Of a stretch of 64,000 nucleotides of DNA, positions 12,901 through 23,489 are shown one piece after another. How positions within the stretch are numbered: position 1 is the stretch's first letter; each line of letters opens with the position of its first letter. The notes beneath the pieces are model-generated. The model did no database searches and was not told the origin of the DNA. It saw nothing but the letters and a program-made list of their open reading frames with translations. The DNA is taken from contig NC_087081.1 in NCBI RefSeq assembly GCF_026151205.1, positions 13,226,340-13,290,339 of the forward strand. The letters are read 5' to 3'. The stretch comes from Bolinopsis microptera (lineage: Eukaryota; Ctenophora; Tentaculata; Lobata; Bolinopsidae). The translations under genes and the position numbers were made by a program.

Positions 12901-15179
12901 TCTCTCATTCATCAGCCACTACTTTAGTTCTTTAACTGAACAGTAACTTCTATTTGTTGTGGGGTGGTGTTTGCATTGAAGAAGTGCAAACCTGTCACGC
13001 TTCAGCTTCTAGCACATGTAATAGCGCTGGTGCTCTCACAGTCACTACTTCTGTGGCCCTCCTATTTGGATAGTGAGGTTTAGCGAGGTTTCAGGCACAG
13101 GTAAATGATGTATTGTGAGGTTTAGCGAGGTTTCAGGCACAGATAAATGATGTATTGTGAGGTTTAACGAGGCCCCAAACCTGACATGATATCATGAGTA
13201 GTACTCTGACAATGAGTACTTGTGAGGGCTTCCTCAACCATACAACAACAACCACACAACAACAACAACAGCTACACAACAAATTAGGGGATAGAACGTT
13301 TTCTCTTTTCTGTTTCTCATGTTCACGTGTTTTGTTTCCATTATCTAAATTACACTTTTCTGCAGATAAAGAGGAGTTAAAGCTGTGGGACTGCGGAAAC
13401 ATCCAGGGTTCCGAGTTATCAGAGAAAATACCGCAAGACGAACCGCGATACCATTTGTTTAACTTTAATCACGATTTTGAGGGTGAAAAGATCTGGAAGG
13501 TTGTGTTTATATACTCCTGTCCTGGATATAGTGTGAGTAGTAGTAGTAGCGTGGGGGGGGGGGGGCCCAGGTCAAGATTAGTTTGAAATGGTCGCCTATG
13601 GCGTTTTTGATGGTCGTTTTTACACACTCGGCCTCGCCAGCCTTCGGCTGGCTCGGCCTCGTTAGAGTGAAGTCATCCTCAATCTCAGCCTCGTGAGAGT
13701 GATATCGGTCTCGGTGTGTCTATCATAAACAATTAAACTTCAAGTTAATTGGGTAGTCGCGAAATGAGACGACATGTCTTCAGTTTCACGACTAATGAGA
13801 CATAATTACATTCGGAAAATTATTACTAGGCAGTGAGTGCGTTTGATAAACTGGCACAGTAAGTGATATCATACCGATGGTTAAGTGTCAGTATTATTAG
13901 TTTCTCCAGAGGGAGCCGAGAGGGAGGTGAGTCTAGCCACTTGCAGGGGAGCAAGCTTCGTATCCTAGAATCATCTAGAGTATAACAGTGCAAGCGTAAA
14001 CAGTACTTTGAAATTGCATTTTCAAAAAATTTCTGATAATTCTTTGATTTATTTGAAACGCAAGGATATATTTTTCAAGCAGTTTATATATAGTCCACCA
14101 CCATCAACTACAGATGCCTCCCAACTCGCTAATTCGTTGGTGGGCCACGATTCTGGCACATCAGCATACTGTTTGATACGTCACTTTATGAGTGACTTCG
14201 GCATTGTGTTGATATTTTGCGTGCGATTTGTGAATCTGGAGCTTGCTTTAGACATGTCGCTTGTAAGCAAACGATATTAATTGTTAATGCTACAACGTCC
14301 CGGTGAAATGTAACAACTGTGAAACCGAATGGTGAGTTGTAATACATTGCGGGAGCAAGCAAATTGAAAATGCACTTATAAAGTACTGTTGGTGTTTACA
14401 CTAGCACTGTAGTCTTAGATGATTCTAGGATGCCAAGCTTACTTCACCTAGAACATATGAGTTCCCTGTATGTGGCTGGACTTCCCTCCCACTTGCACTG
14501 TTCAAGATGATTTCATGAGCACATCCTGGGAATTAAAAGGTAATTATGGTAAAGGATAATGACAGCTGTAGCGACAATATTAAATTGATTTGTGAAAATC
14601 GGTCTCGGATGTGAAGCTTCCTTAAGCCAAACCCTAATAATACTGTACCACTCGAACTTCGAGAATTTTCTAAATGAATCTAGACTAAAGGAACCAACTT
14701 GAATCCATACAATTTTGAATGCTAAAGTTTAAAATACCGCTTTATATTATCACCATTCACCAGACACTATGGCTGGAGAGGGATTGTTTGTCCCAGTTTT
14801 GGTCGTCACCATGACAACTGAACTTGTTTTTACAGAATCGCGGATTTATATAGTAAATTTGGTCAAATCGGGCGACCAATTTTAACTAGCTAGATTTGGC
14901 GCCAAATTTAAAATATGGTCGTTCAGTCGCCATACGACCAAAAAAAAACTAGCGCGGCACTTGCTAGATAGTTAAAATATGGTCGTTTAGTCGCCATACG
15001 ACCATAAAAAACTAGCGCGGCACAAAACTATTTATTTGCTAATTGGAAATTATTTGCGTGTGAACGACCAATTATTGGTCGTATGGTACTAATAAAAACA
15101 AAAGTTTGATACATCAAACTGGGCAATCTTGTGTGATTGGTCGGCTTGGAGATGGCTAGATAGTTAAGGATCTTGACCT

Positions 15180-15210
<31 letters not shown>

Positions 15211-15916
15211 CGGCGGTATTAGCCATTAATTAATACAGTAATCATTAATATAGTTAACATTACAATCCATTCAAGATTTATTATACCCTGGATCTATAAT
15301 ACACGACTAGAATATATTATAATCGTATCTATACTCTTACCCATGCATGAACACACTGGTACCTATACAATGTATAGTATACATGGCACTGATATAGACT
15401 CCAAAGGTACCAGTGAAACAGAGAATGATGTACAGTTCTACCAAGTCCTGTTTCCTCGACAGTCTCGCTAAAATGGACATTGAAATCGCTGCTAAGCGGG
15501 AAATATCCGGTTAGTTATTTATATTGAATTAGTTACTTACTTACTTACTTGTTGTTGAATAGTTACTTACTTACTTACTTACTAATTAACTTGAAGTTAG
15601 TTTAGCTACTTAATAATTAATACTATAATATAACCATTTCAAAAAGTCTTTAATTTGGTACATCTATAAATGCGAATATGCCATATCATCTTAGGTAAAA
15701 TTGTATTTTAATTGCATTATAATTAATTAGTTGTATTTTAATTGTATTATAATATAAGTAAGCTGACCAGCTAAATTTGTCCCAGAGGGTGAAGAAGTAA
15801 AGGAAGTTGATGTTTACGAAATGATACATCCTCAGAAACACGCCTCAAGAGCTCACTTTATTAAACCAAAGGCTCCCTCCAAAGGAGGACGACGTCTCAT
15901 TAGAAATAATAATTAA
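9996..15916 (+). CDS. TWF: Twinfilin, complete eight-exon gene
   Basis: Exons 9996-10123, 10347-10451, 11741-11876, 12142-12249, 12521-12674, 13366-13532, 15407-15509 and 15786-15916 join in consistent phase into 343 residues, the usual twinfilin length. It starts MSCQTGI, as in the family (MSHQTGI). The first ADF-H domain includes EPCYIFYRLDD and KNKMLYAATRATLRRIFG. The linker has LQGYKNHVLSAG. The second ADF-H domain includes YLQIKLDT, RYHLFNF, FIYSCPGYS and RMMYSSTKS. The C-terminus, VYEMIHPQKH then KAPSKGGRRLI, is the conserved tail that binds capping protein. Twinfilin binds ADP-actin monomers and barbed ends and promotes filament depolymerisation. The ATG at 10001 is out of frame. Exon 3 begins inside a 38-bp minisatellite, and intron 6 carries a large insertion. 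Confidence 0.97.
11176..11747. repeat. 38-bp minisatellite overlapping the twinfilin exon-3 acceptor
   Basis: Fifteen nearly identical 38-bp units (taacgtctaaatgtaacatg ... ctctcagtgactg). The last unit supplies the acceptor ctctcag and the first bases of exon 3 (tgactgt). All upstream units therefore carry the same ctctcag|tgactg sequence, giving about fifteen identical candidate 3' splice sites. Differences are rare (tgacGg for tgacTg in three units). Confidence 0.95.
12255..12360. repeat. Repeats of gaggtttcaggcacagg in twinfilin introns
   Basis: In intron 4, units of about 40 bp combine gaggttatgtgagg with tttcaggcacagggtaatgagg. Related units recur in intron 5 at about 13075-13165. The unit resembles the exon-4 donor region ctggctcaggtaaattgtgagg, so it may derive from that junction; this is uncertain. 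Confidence 0.55.
12740..12818. repeat. 29-bp repeat in twinfilin intron 5
   Basis: About two and a half units of aacttagcataaattatatgtaattatatgt in tandem. Purely intronic. Confidence 0.8.
13546..15208. mobile_element. Insertion bounded by G-runs in twinfilin intron 6
   Basis: The intron between exons 6 and 7 holds about 1.6 kb bounded by cccaggtcaagat at 13566 and its inverted copy atcttgacctggg ending near 15183. A G-run of about 14 bases lies at the left edge and one of about 29 bases at the right. Inside, a 57-bp block with the hairpin tggtcgt ... acgacca and aaaactagcgcggcac occurs twice (about 14920-15022). A 90-codon frame at 14008-14280 is not recognisable. It is probably a non-autonomous mobile element, class uncertain; the G-runs may also mark assembly difficulty. 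Confidence 0.5.
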
Positions 15917-17668
15917 TCTATGAATTAATTGAACTCAATCAATAACAGTAATATAACGAAAAAGAATTGGTGCGAACGTGCTTTTAAAAGAATTAATTGA
16001 AATTGTTGGTGTTATATTTGTTTCACGCTTTGTATTCATCAATATACGGGTTTTGCCGTTTTGTAGTTTTTAAATGTTCCGTTTCGTGCAATACTGTAAC
16101 TAAAGTTTCTTAACAAATTTATTAAGGGATTTTTTGTGATTAGACAAGTAATGATCCCGTTTGGCGTTAAAATTTTGACAGTCCCATACATTTCCAATTT
16201 AATAGTTGAATAATTTTTGTATCTTTGTCAATAACCATATTATTGTAATTTAACAAATTTTTATTAGTTATTTCGTCACTTTCAAAAGAATTATACGGCG
16301 TGAAATGTGTAGTAATAACTAAATAGAATGAGATCTTTAAGTCGTGAACTGTGTGATAACACCCAGAGCAAATAAATTGAGACCCTTGACTCTTGAGACC
16401 CAGGAATAATACTTGGGAGTGCCTACTTTAATCATGTGAAATGATAGTTAATCCCTCTACAGTATACACTGGAGTATCATAACGCGTTCTCTGTATGGCT
16501 CTGACAGAAAATTCAAAACCATTACCCTCTACTCTGACCCCAACCTTATCCAAATTCCTGGCCAAAGCATATGCAGTTATCAACAACACAGTTTTTTTTC
16601 ATCGATTACTCTTCAGGAAAGCATTGAAACACATTTTAAAACTGTCATGTTTGGAAACCGCGAACACATATAATAATGATATCTTGGCGCAAGAAAAACG
16701 CTATACCGCGCGCGCGCGCGCAGCATAATCGAACGATATTTTAGATATTGTCTTCTGTTAAAAGAGCACAATTTCACACAGCAAACCCGGCTAGCTAATG
16801 GCTAGTTACATGTCAAAAAACACCACAATTTGATCGGAATTTCGATAACGATGCATTTTTATAAGTAACCACAAGCATCTATTATTTAAAGCATTACAGG
16901 ATCATACAAAGATTGACCGGTTAAAACTTCTCGCTGTGAGAATTGAAAATCAGCAGATTGAGCGACAAAATCACCTGATTATTCCTCTTTATCGCTCTGT
17001 GTTAACAGCTCTATAAATTGAAAATTAATCTGAACCGCTGTTTTTAACACTCGTTATTCGATTGTAATAGCATTGAACTGATCAGTGATCATGTATCCAC
17101 ATATGGGCACTGACAGAAACTTGGGCTATGTAAAAACTAAAATGTGAACGATCTCTTATTGTCACAAACACATACAGGTGAACTAACATTGGCCAAAGTT
17201 GGCTGCATCTTGGTATAACAGTTAACAGTTACACTGAACACTCACATATATCCCTATAAATATAAGTGATGTGTTGGAACTGGCATATGGGTCATTTCAT
17301 CAGAGGATCAAGTATTGTTGTTATCTTTTTGTCTCCAAGTTATATTGGGTATGGTCATTGGTAACTCCGGAAACTCCTAGAAATCTTCAAAAACTGAAAA
17401 TGGAACAACATGATTTTTCAATTTTCTTCGGGAAATCGACTTTCAGTACCTCAATTTGGTTTCATAACATCAATTAACTGAATAATTGGTCTCTGGGCAA
17501 AAAGTCCATCCAATCTGTCAAATTTGTGTCTATAAATTTTCATAGTTCACGCCACACAAATTGCATTCGTTTGTAATTTTGTTGTCTCTTATCAGCTTGC
17601 TTAGCTCGCCTAGTTTAACGGCGAGATTACTGTGTGTGCTTCATGCTTGTAGCGTATAACTATAAGCC
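15917..17668. other. Intergenic region, no gene recognised
   Basis: AT-rich sequence after twinfilin. The only notable local features are a short (CG)n tract at about 16708-16721 and scattered poly-A/T. Short frames at 16495 and 17271 show no motif. Confidence 0.5.
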
Positions 17669-19890
17669 ATGATGGCTATAACTGTTAACGACAAGGAGTT
17701 GGAGGATCTGCTCGGGAAATGTTCTGCTTGGATACCTAAAGCGATGGAACAAGTCGGGTGCACTGCTCCAGTTGACGTGACGTCAGCAGTGTGTAAACGT
17801 GCGATGAAGGACACTTTGGCATTACTGTTTTCTGAATCGTTCCACTTTGTGCGGTTTCAGGCGGAAAAAGTGAAACAGCTGAAGGCTGAGCTGAGCTCCA
17901 TCAAGAGCCAGCTAATCGAGAATCCTAGACGTGGGTAATCAGCTTACAGGAGCAGATTATCGACAACAAGGACAAACAGCTCGACGCAGTAAAAACTGTG
18001 GTCAAGTCTTCAGTGGAGAGCAACTTGAAAGAACAGTTCAAGTCATACAGTGAAGCTGCTGCGGAGAACGTTATCGAGCGTGCTAAATCACTCCACAGTC
18101 GATCTTCCTTCTTCGAGATTGTTCTAAAAGGGCCCCCAACAGTTGTAATCAACTTCAATCGATGTATTTTCGGACGCTGATTCCGAATCACCCCCATGAC
18201 ATAAGGGGTAAAATGCTCCCCTGACGAGATATTGGCGAAAAACTGTCTCGATCACGTGATTTGACCGTATAAGGAAGTTAGTATAATTTCTCGTTAGGGC
18301 TAGGGTTTCAGCATATGCTTTTGCTAAGGATTGGGTTAGGGTTAGGGTTGGGATCAGATTAGAGGGTCAGGGTTTCGAATAGTTGTTCAGGACCAGCTAG
18401 AGAATGGGTTGAAAAAGTCACGTGACAGTCGAGTGTAGAGTGATTAATCATCATCCGAACGTTATGGTCTACCAGACTGATAGTTAGGCAGATCCGGCTA
18501 CTCTGAAGAAATTGGTCAAGTCCGTCGTCCAGAAGGAGGATCGGAGCAGGAACGTTGTATTATTTGGACTGTCAGAACAAAAGGACGAGAATGTCGAAGA
18601 GCTAGAGCGGGTACAGGAGGTATTCCGGAAGACTAATCGTAAAACCTACTCTGCAGGCTACCAGAGTAGCGAAAGATTCGTTAAAAGAGAATTCGAAGCC
18701 GACGGCCCAGTCAAGGTTTCGTTATCAAGTCACAGCGCTGTCCATCAAGTGCTATGTCAAGTCAAGAAGCTGCGCCACTCAGCGACTTTCAACAAAGTGT
18801 ATGTGAGACCAGATCTCTCCGAAGAAGAGCGACCTCAGGACAGGCTCCTGGTTCATGAACTGGTGAAGAAAAGAGAACTGGAACCGGATAAACTGCATTT
18901 CATACGATCGGGGACAATTCATTCAAAAGACAAGCCAATCGAGTGATGATGTGTGTTGTGGCTGTGGAGCTGTGGTACTGGTATGCACTGGGAGACTTTG
19001 GGTCAGAAAACTGATCCGGCCCCCAAGAGCTCAATCTAGCCTTTCAGTCATTTGAAACGGTAAGTTCCTCAAATAGGACCAGAATCGAGGCACTTGAAGT
19101 AAACCATGAGAGTCTGACGCAGGCTATTATCAGTTCACCACAGCCTCCGACGAACCACAAGCCCGCCCGGCGCGACACACCGGCCTCTGTCGATGATACG
19201 AACAGGGAAAGCGAACAGGGTATCCTGTGGTCCGGGATCGTTGAGAATGGAGGCTCCGAGACGTTCACTACATCGAACAAGAAGAACAGCAAAAACCACA
19301 AAGAGAATCTACCTGTACCAGCAACCAGACAGGACAACCGCAGTGAGTCAAAACATTCAGAGACCACCGCATGCGAGGCACAACCTAATCAACCGAGTCG
19401 TGAAGCCAAGGAGAGTAGAAACAAATCTTCCAGGCGAATAAGGGAAAGTTACAGACAGCACACTTTCTTCTGATCCACGATAGTAACTTTGATCACTTCA
19501 ACCCTATATAAACTGTTCAATAGTCAATTCAATGTACACTGCCTCAAGTTTGACAGCTATGAGGATACGACTAAAAAAACAAAGCTATTGAACAGCACCA
19601 TCAAACGACTCAAGCCCGAATGCATATATGTTCACACGGGGATAAATGACCTTCTCAAAAAGAAATCTGGTCTCGTGAGTATCGTTGAGGAGTTTTCCGA
19701 GCACCTGATGAACACAACCAAAGCCCTAATATGCTTCTCAGGACTGATTCCATCGAGCAACGATAAAGTCCTCACCGAGAGAATCAGCATCGTCAACAAA
19801 GATGTTGAAGACTATGTGAGCTGGCTCCACAAACACAAGCCGGTTGCAAAAGATAGGATTTTTTCCATCCACCATTTTGAAAAAATATAA
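17669..19890 (+). pseudogene. Decayed non-LTR retrotransposon ORF1 with SGNH esterase remnant
   Basis: Discontinuous frames in one direction form a broken protein. 17669-17938 has an N-terminal helical part. A shifted frame at about 17940-18130 carries a coiled coil (KDKQLDAVKTVVKSSVESN). 18480-18946 has RSRNVVLFGL and VYVRPDLSEEER, typical of the RNA-binding region of non-LTR ORF1. 19455-19890 has IHDSNF and VHTGINDL, which resemble SGNH-hydrolase blocks I and III. Frameshifts, stops and an insertion of about 350 bp (18131-18480) interrupt it. ORF1 proteins of CR1/L2-type elements are known to carry an esterase. No endonuclease or reverse transcriptase follows; another esterase-encoding unit begins about 500 bp downstream. 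Confidence 0.7.
18318..18356 (+). repeat. Short TTAGGG-like tract
   Basis: gggttagggttagggttggg plus nearby gctagggttt and gtcagggttt. It lies inside the segment that interrupts the decayed ORF1. Only two to three exact units, so a chance or interstitial telomere-like tract. Confidence 0.5.
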
Positions 19891-20084
19891 AGTGGATGGT
19901 TACGAATGGAGGTTTTTGCAGAAAAACGCGGATTTTGGAGATTGCGGTAGGTAGGTATGAATATGTCGTCAGTCCTTCCGTTAGTAACCATGTCAACGGA
20001 AAAGCTGCGCGCGCGCACAAAAATTAATCACTGATGCATTGTGCTTCCTACAGACGAGGGGTCTACTTAGGACTCTGCCTCGCG

Positions 20085-20092
20085 TGACGTCA
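20085..20092. promoter_or_regulatory. TGACGTCA CRE palindrome upstream of the 2A-SGNH-AlkB unit
   Basis: A perfect CREB/ATF-type octamer in a CpG-rich stretch (gcctcgcgtgacgtcacgtt), about 300-500 bp before the first coding exon of the downstream unit. It may be part of that unit's promoter; the role is inferred from sequence and position only. Confidence 0.4.
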
Positions 20093-20396
20093 CGTTAATG
20101 TAGATAAATGATCGCGCGACAAAATTCAGTCTTTCTGCTTATTACACTTAAAGTTACGTTTCCATTCTTTTCAATTGCAATTTACGAACCTTTAATCTTA
20201 ATTAATAGATTTCACCTCGAGGAGTTTGGTTAATGTGCAATATTACTTTTGTCATAATGTACACATTTGGTTATTATTCAATCGACTGACGTTCGTTTAC
20301 AAGCACTCTGACTACGGTGTCAGCTCATTCTACACCTTCACGAGAACATTCTTCGTGCGGGGAGCTTTAGCGGCTACTTCTGTCCTGGTTGTGCTG

Positions 20397-23300
20397 ATGT
20401 TTGCGTCGTCGATGAACACTGGAGTTCTCGTCGGTTATGGTGAGTTCGTTTAAAGTTGAAATTGCACGTCTGCTACCTGAAGTTTCGTTTCCTTGAGCTT
20501 TTCTGTGCTCGATTAGATTGGTTGTTGAAGATATCATTGTATAATAAAGAGCTAACATATTTATAGGTCGTCTGCTCTCTACACCCAGTCTGTGGACGGT
20601 TCTAATGGACCCTCAACAGCTTTTCGTGGTCGCCCTTCAACCACAGAACACCTTGGTTTTGGCTTCAGGAGCGGTGTTGAGTGTTGAATTTTATTTGGAG
20701 TTTATTTATCTAAGTTGTTGCAACGTTAACATCATGTCAACATTGAATTTAATTTATAATCTGGTTTTGGCTCAATTGATTTATTTGACATCTACAGTTG
20801 AAGCTGTTAGCGCTCAGTTACAGAACCTCGATGTTGCTGGCCTACTGCCATCTAGTCCCGCCATCCTCGTTCTTCAACTGGTCGTAAACGCCATAGCTGG
20901 TGATTTGTCTCCCTCTGTTGTTTGGTCCAGGATGTGCCTAATACTATCGGGCGATGTGGAAACTAACCCGGGACCCGCACAGTTTAAGTGCAACACCGCC
21001 AGATCCTCTCCTGAGGAGTTCGTCTATACGGATAAGAACGTGAGTAATTAAATGTTATGCTTTTACTATTTAAATGTACATGTCTAGACGCATTTTCTAA
21101 ATTTTTGTACAGTAAACCCCAACAGATGTACAAGCATTACAACTTTCAATCTTACTTTCATTTATGTTTGTGGGAGCTTTACATTATACGATTATTGAGA
21201 AATACATTTTTTCAGGTTGTGGTTATAGGAGATTCGATGATTAAATACATTAATTCCGAATGTCCCGAAGAACCTACACGTTTATATCCGAAATCATTCC
21301 GGGGACTACATGTTTTTTCTTATCGTGGTATGGACACCGAGCACGTGGCAGACGAGGTAACCAACATCAATCCTCGGAACCTGCCGCAGATAGATGCTGT
21401 GTACGTCATGGTGGGAACTAACAATATAAAAGGTAGGTGTTCGTGTGATAGTGTGACGTTTGCAGAAATGTTTACTGACCTCATAAACTGTGTGCATCAT
21501 AAGTTTCCGAAGGCTACTGTTTTTGTGAATATTGTTTTGCCTCGTTTTGATTATCCTAATTGTGAAAGATCACATTATCTTTCTAAAATTAATGCCTTTA
21601 ACGCTGAATTGGTTTCTTTACGTAATAAACTTAATTTCGTATTAGTTTCTAACCCTTTTCACATTACTCCTAATGATGCTTTCAATTACATCCAGCGTAC
21701 GGATAATTTACATTTCAGCTACACAGGTAACATTTTGTTTAAGAAAATTGTAAAGGCTAACATTCACTGCTATTTTTATGGCTTTGCTAGTATCCCCACT
21801 CATCTCCGTTATCTAGTAGACAGTACACTGATCCCCGCATCCCCTTTACCCTCACAATTTCCTGATCAGTCTGATAGCTTGTGGGATTTAACTCCGGGTT
21901 ATTCTCCATCTCCTGCCTCTGCACCTGCTCCATTTGCTGCTCCGGCTCCTCCAGCTTCTGCTGCTCCGGCTCCTCCTGCACCAACACCTGCACCTCCGGC
22001 TCCTCCTGCACCTGCTCCATCTGCTGCACTTGCTCCATCTTCTGCACCTGCTCCTGCTGCACCTGCTCCTCTTCCTCATGCTGCACTTGCTCCATCTGCT
22101 GCTCCGGCTCCTCCAGCTTCTGCTGCTCCTGCTCCTGCTGCACTTGCTCCATCTGCTGCTTCTGCTGCACCTGCTCCTGCTGCTCCACCTGCTGTATCTG
22201 CTCCATCTGCTGCACTTGCTACATCTTCTGCTCCTGCTGCACCTGCACCTGCTCCTCCTGCTCCTGCTGCACCTGCTCCTGCTGCTCCATCTGCTGCAAC
22301 TGCTCCATATTCTGCTCCTGCTGCTCCTACTGCACCTGCTCCATCTGCTGCTTCTGCTGCACCTGCTCCATCTGCTGCACCTGCTCCTGATGCACCTGCT
22401 CCATCTGCTGCACCTATTGCACCTGCTCCTGCTGCACCTGCTCCACCTGCTCGAGTACCTGCTCCTGCTACACCTGCTGCACCAAAACCTACTCATGCTG
22501 CACCCGTACCTGCACCTGATACACCTGCACCTGCACCCGCACCTGCTCCTGCTCCTGCTTCATATATTTCGTCGAAGTGTCCGAAATGGCTTCGTACAAG
22601 GCTAGCCTATTACAAAGATCTACTCCCTGTGCATATTGCAAACCATGTTGAGGAACTTTTACTATCTAAAGTTAAACAAGGTCTTTTCATTAGACAGGGT
22701 ATCAACTCCTCGCAGGTCCTTCTGTTCGGCAAAGATAGATATGTTTACAACAGGGCTACTAAACATCTAAATCCTATCCCCATTCATTCAGAGCCTATAA
22801 TACAAACAATTTTGTCCATTGTAAATGTTACATTGTCAGCTAATTTTAACAGCATATTGGTCAACTTTTATAAAGACTCCTCTACCATCCTACCATATCA
22901 TAAGGACGATGAACGGCACTTGGACAAATCTGCCAAAATTGCTACACTATCAATTGGGGCTACACGTTACATGGACTTTGCCACGTGTAAAAGGAACCGC
23001 CCCTCGTTCAGTCAGCAGCTTCTGTCTAATTCGTTGTTTGTTATGGATCCTGAGTCACAGGTAGAGTACTTCCATCGTATAGCTCGCGGTAGTAACTCTC
23101 GTCTTTGCCAAGGCTACCGTTTCAGTCTTACTTTCAGAACACTTAAGCCCAGCACCCTCGATAAGACTGAAGGGGTGTCCTCATCCGGCGCTGTTTCTTT
23201 AAAGCCCTATACCCTCGATAAGACTGAAGGGGTCTCCTCATCCGGCCCAGTTTCATTAAAGCCCTATACCCTCGATAAGACTGAAGGGGTCTCCTCATCC

Positions 23301-23489
23301 TGCCCTGTTTCATTACAGCCCAGCACCCTCGATAAGACTGAAGGGGTGTCCTCATCCGGCCCGGTTTCTTTAAAAGGGGTGTTTTCGTCTTACCATCTTC
23401 CACACATCCCAGCACCCCTGATGAGAATAACCGAATACATTTGTCATCATCATCCTCCGTTCTTCAAACACCTAGTGTCCCTAGTGTGA
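20397..23489 (+). CDS. Leader-2A-SGNH hydrolase-Pro/Ala linker-AlkB dioxygenase polyprotein (5' part of a mobile element)
   Basis: Probable exons: up to 20439 (earliest in-frame ATG seen 20397), 20567-21039, and 21216 to about 23400. Intron phases are 1 and 0, with clean gtgagt donors. Numbered from the ATG at 20605, a hydrophobic leader precedes the 2A motif GDVETNPGP (116-124). An SGNH hydrolase follows: GDS 150-152, GTNN 212-215, DNLH 308-311. About 220 residues are almost wholly Pro, Ala and Ser. An AlkB-like 2-oxoglutarate/Fe(II) domain then shows NFYKDSSTILPYHKDD (HxD, His 707 and Asp 709), a distal His near 765 and RFSLTFRT. This resembles ALKBH2/3. It ends in DKTEGVSSS repeats, and the frame shifts near 23400 relative to the next part. 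All catalytic residues appear intact. Function in the element is unknown. Confidence 0.8.
20911..20979 (+). other. 2A-type ribosome-skipping sequence
   Basis: Encodes RMCLILSGDVETNPGPA. The core D-V/I-E-x-N-P-G-P is exact and is preceded by a hydrophobic helix-like stretch, as in active 2A peptides. Known 2A sequences stop peptide-bond formation between Gly and the last Pro, releasing the upstream peptide. Here that would separate a leader of about 123 residues (from the 20605 ATG) from the SGNH-AlkB protein, which would start with proline. Such motifs are known at the N-terminus of some non-LTR retrotransposon proteins of marine animals. Confidence 0.85.

Noticed and set aside
18318-18356. 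Telomere fusion site
   Set aside because: Only two to three TTAGGG units with degenerate neighbours; too short to support it.
21787-22605. Long Gln/Glu, Ser/Arg/Cys and Leu/His-rich frames on both strands
   Set aside because: Alternative frames of the Pro/Ala linker, which is in frame between the SGNH and AlkB domains.
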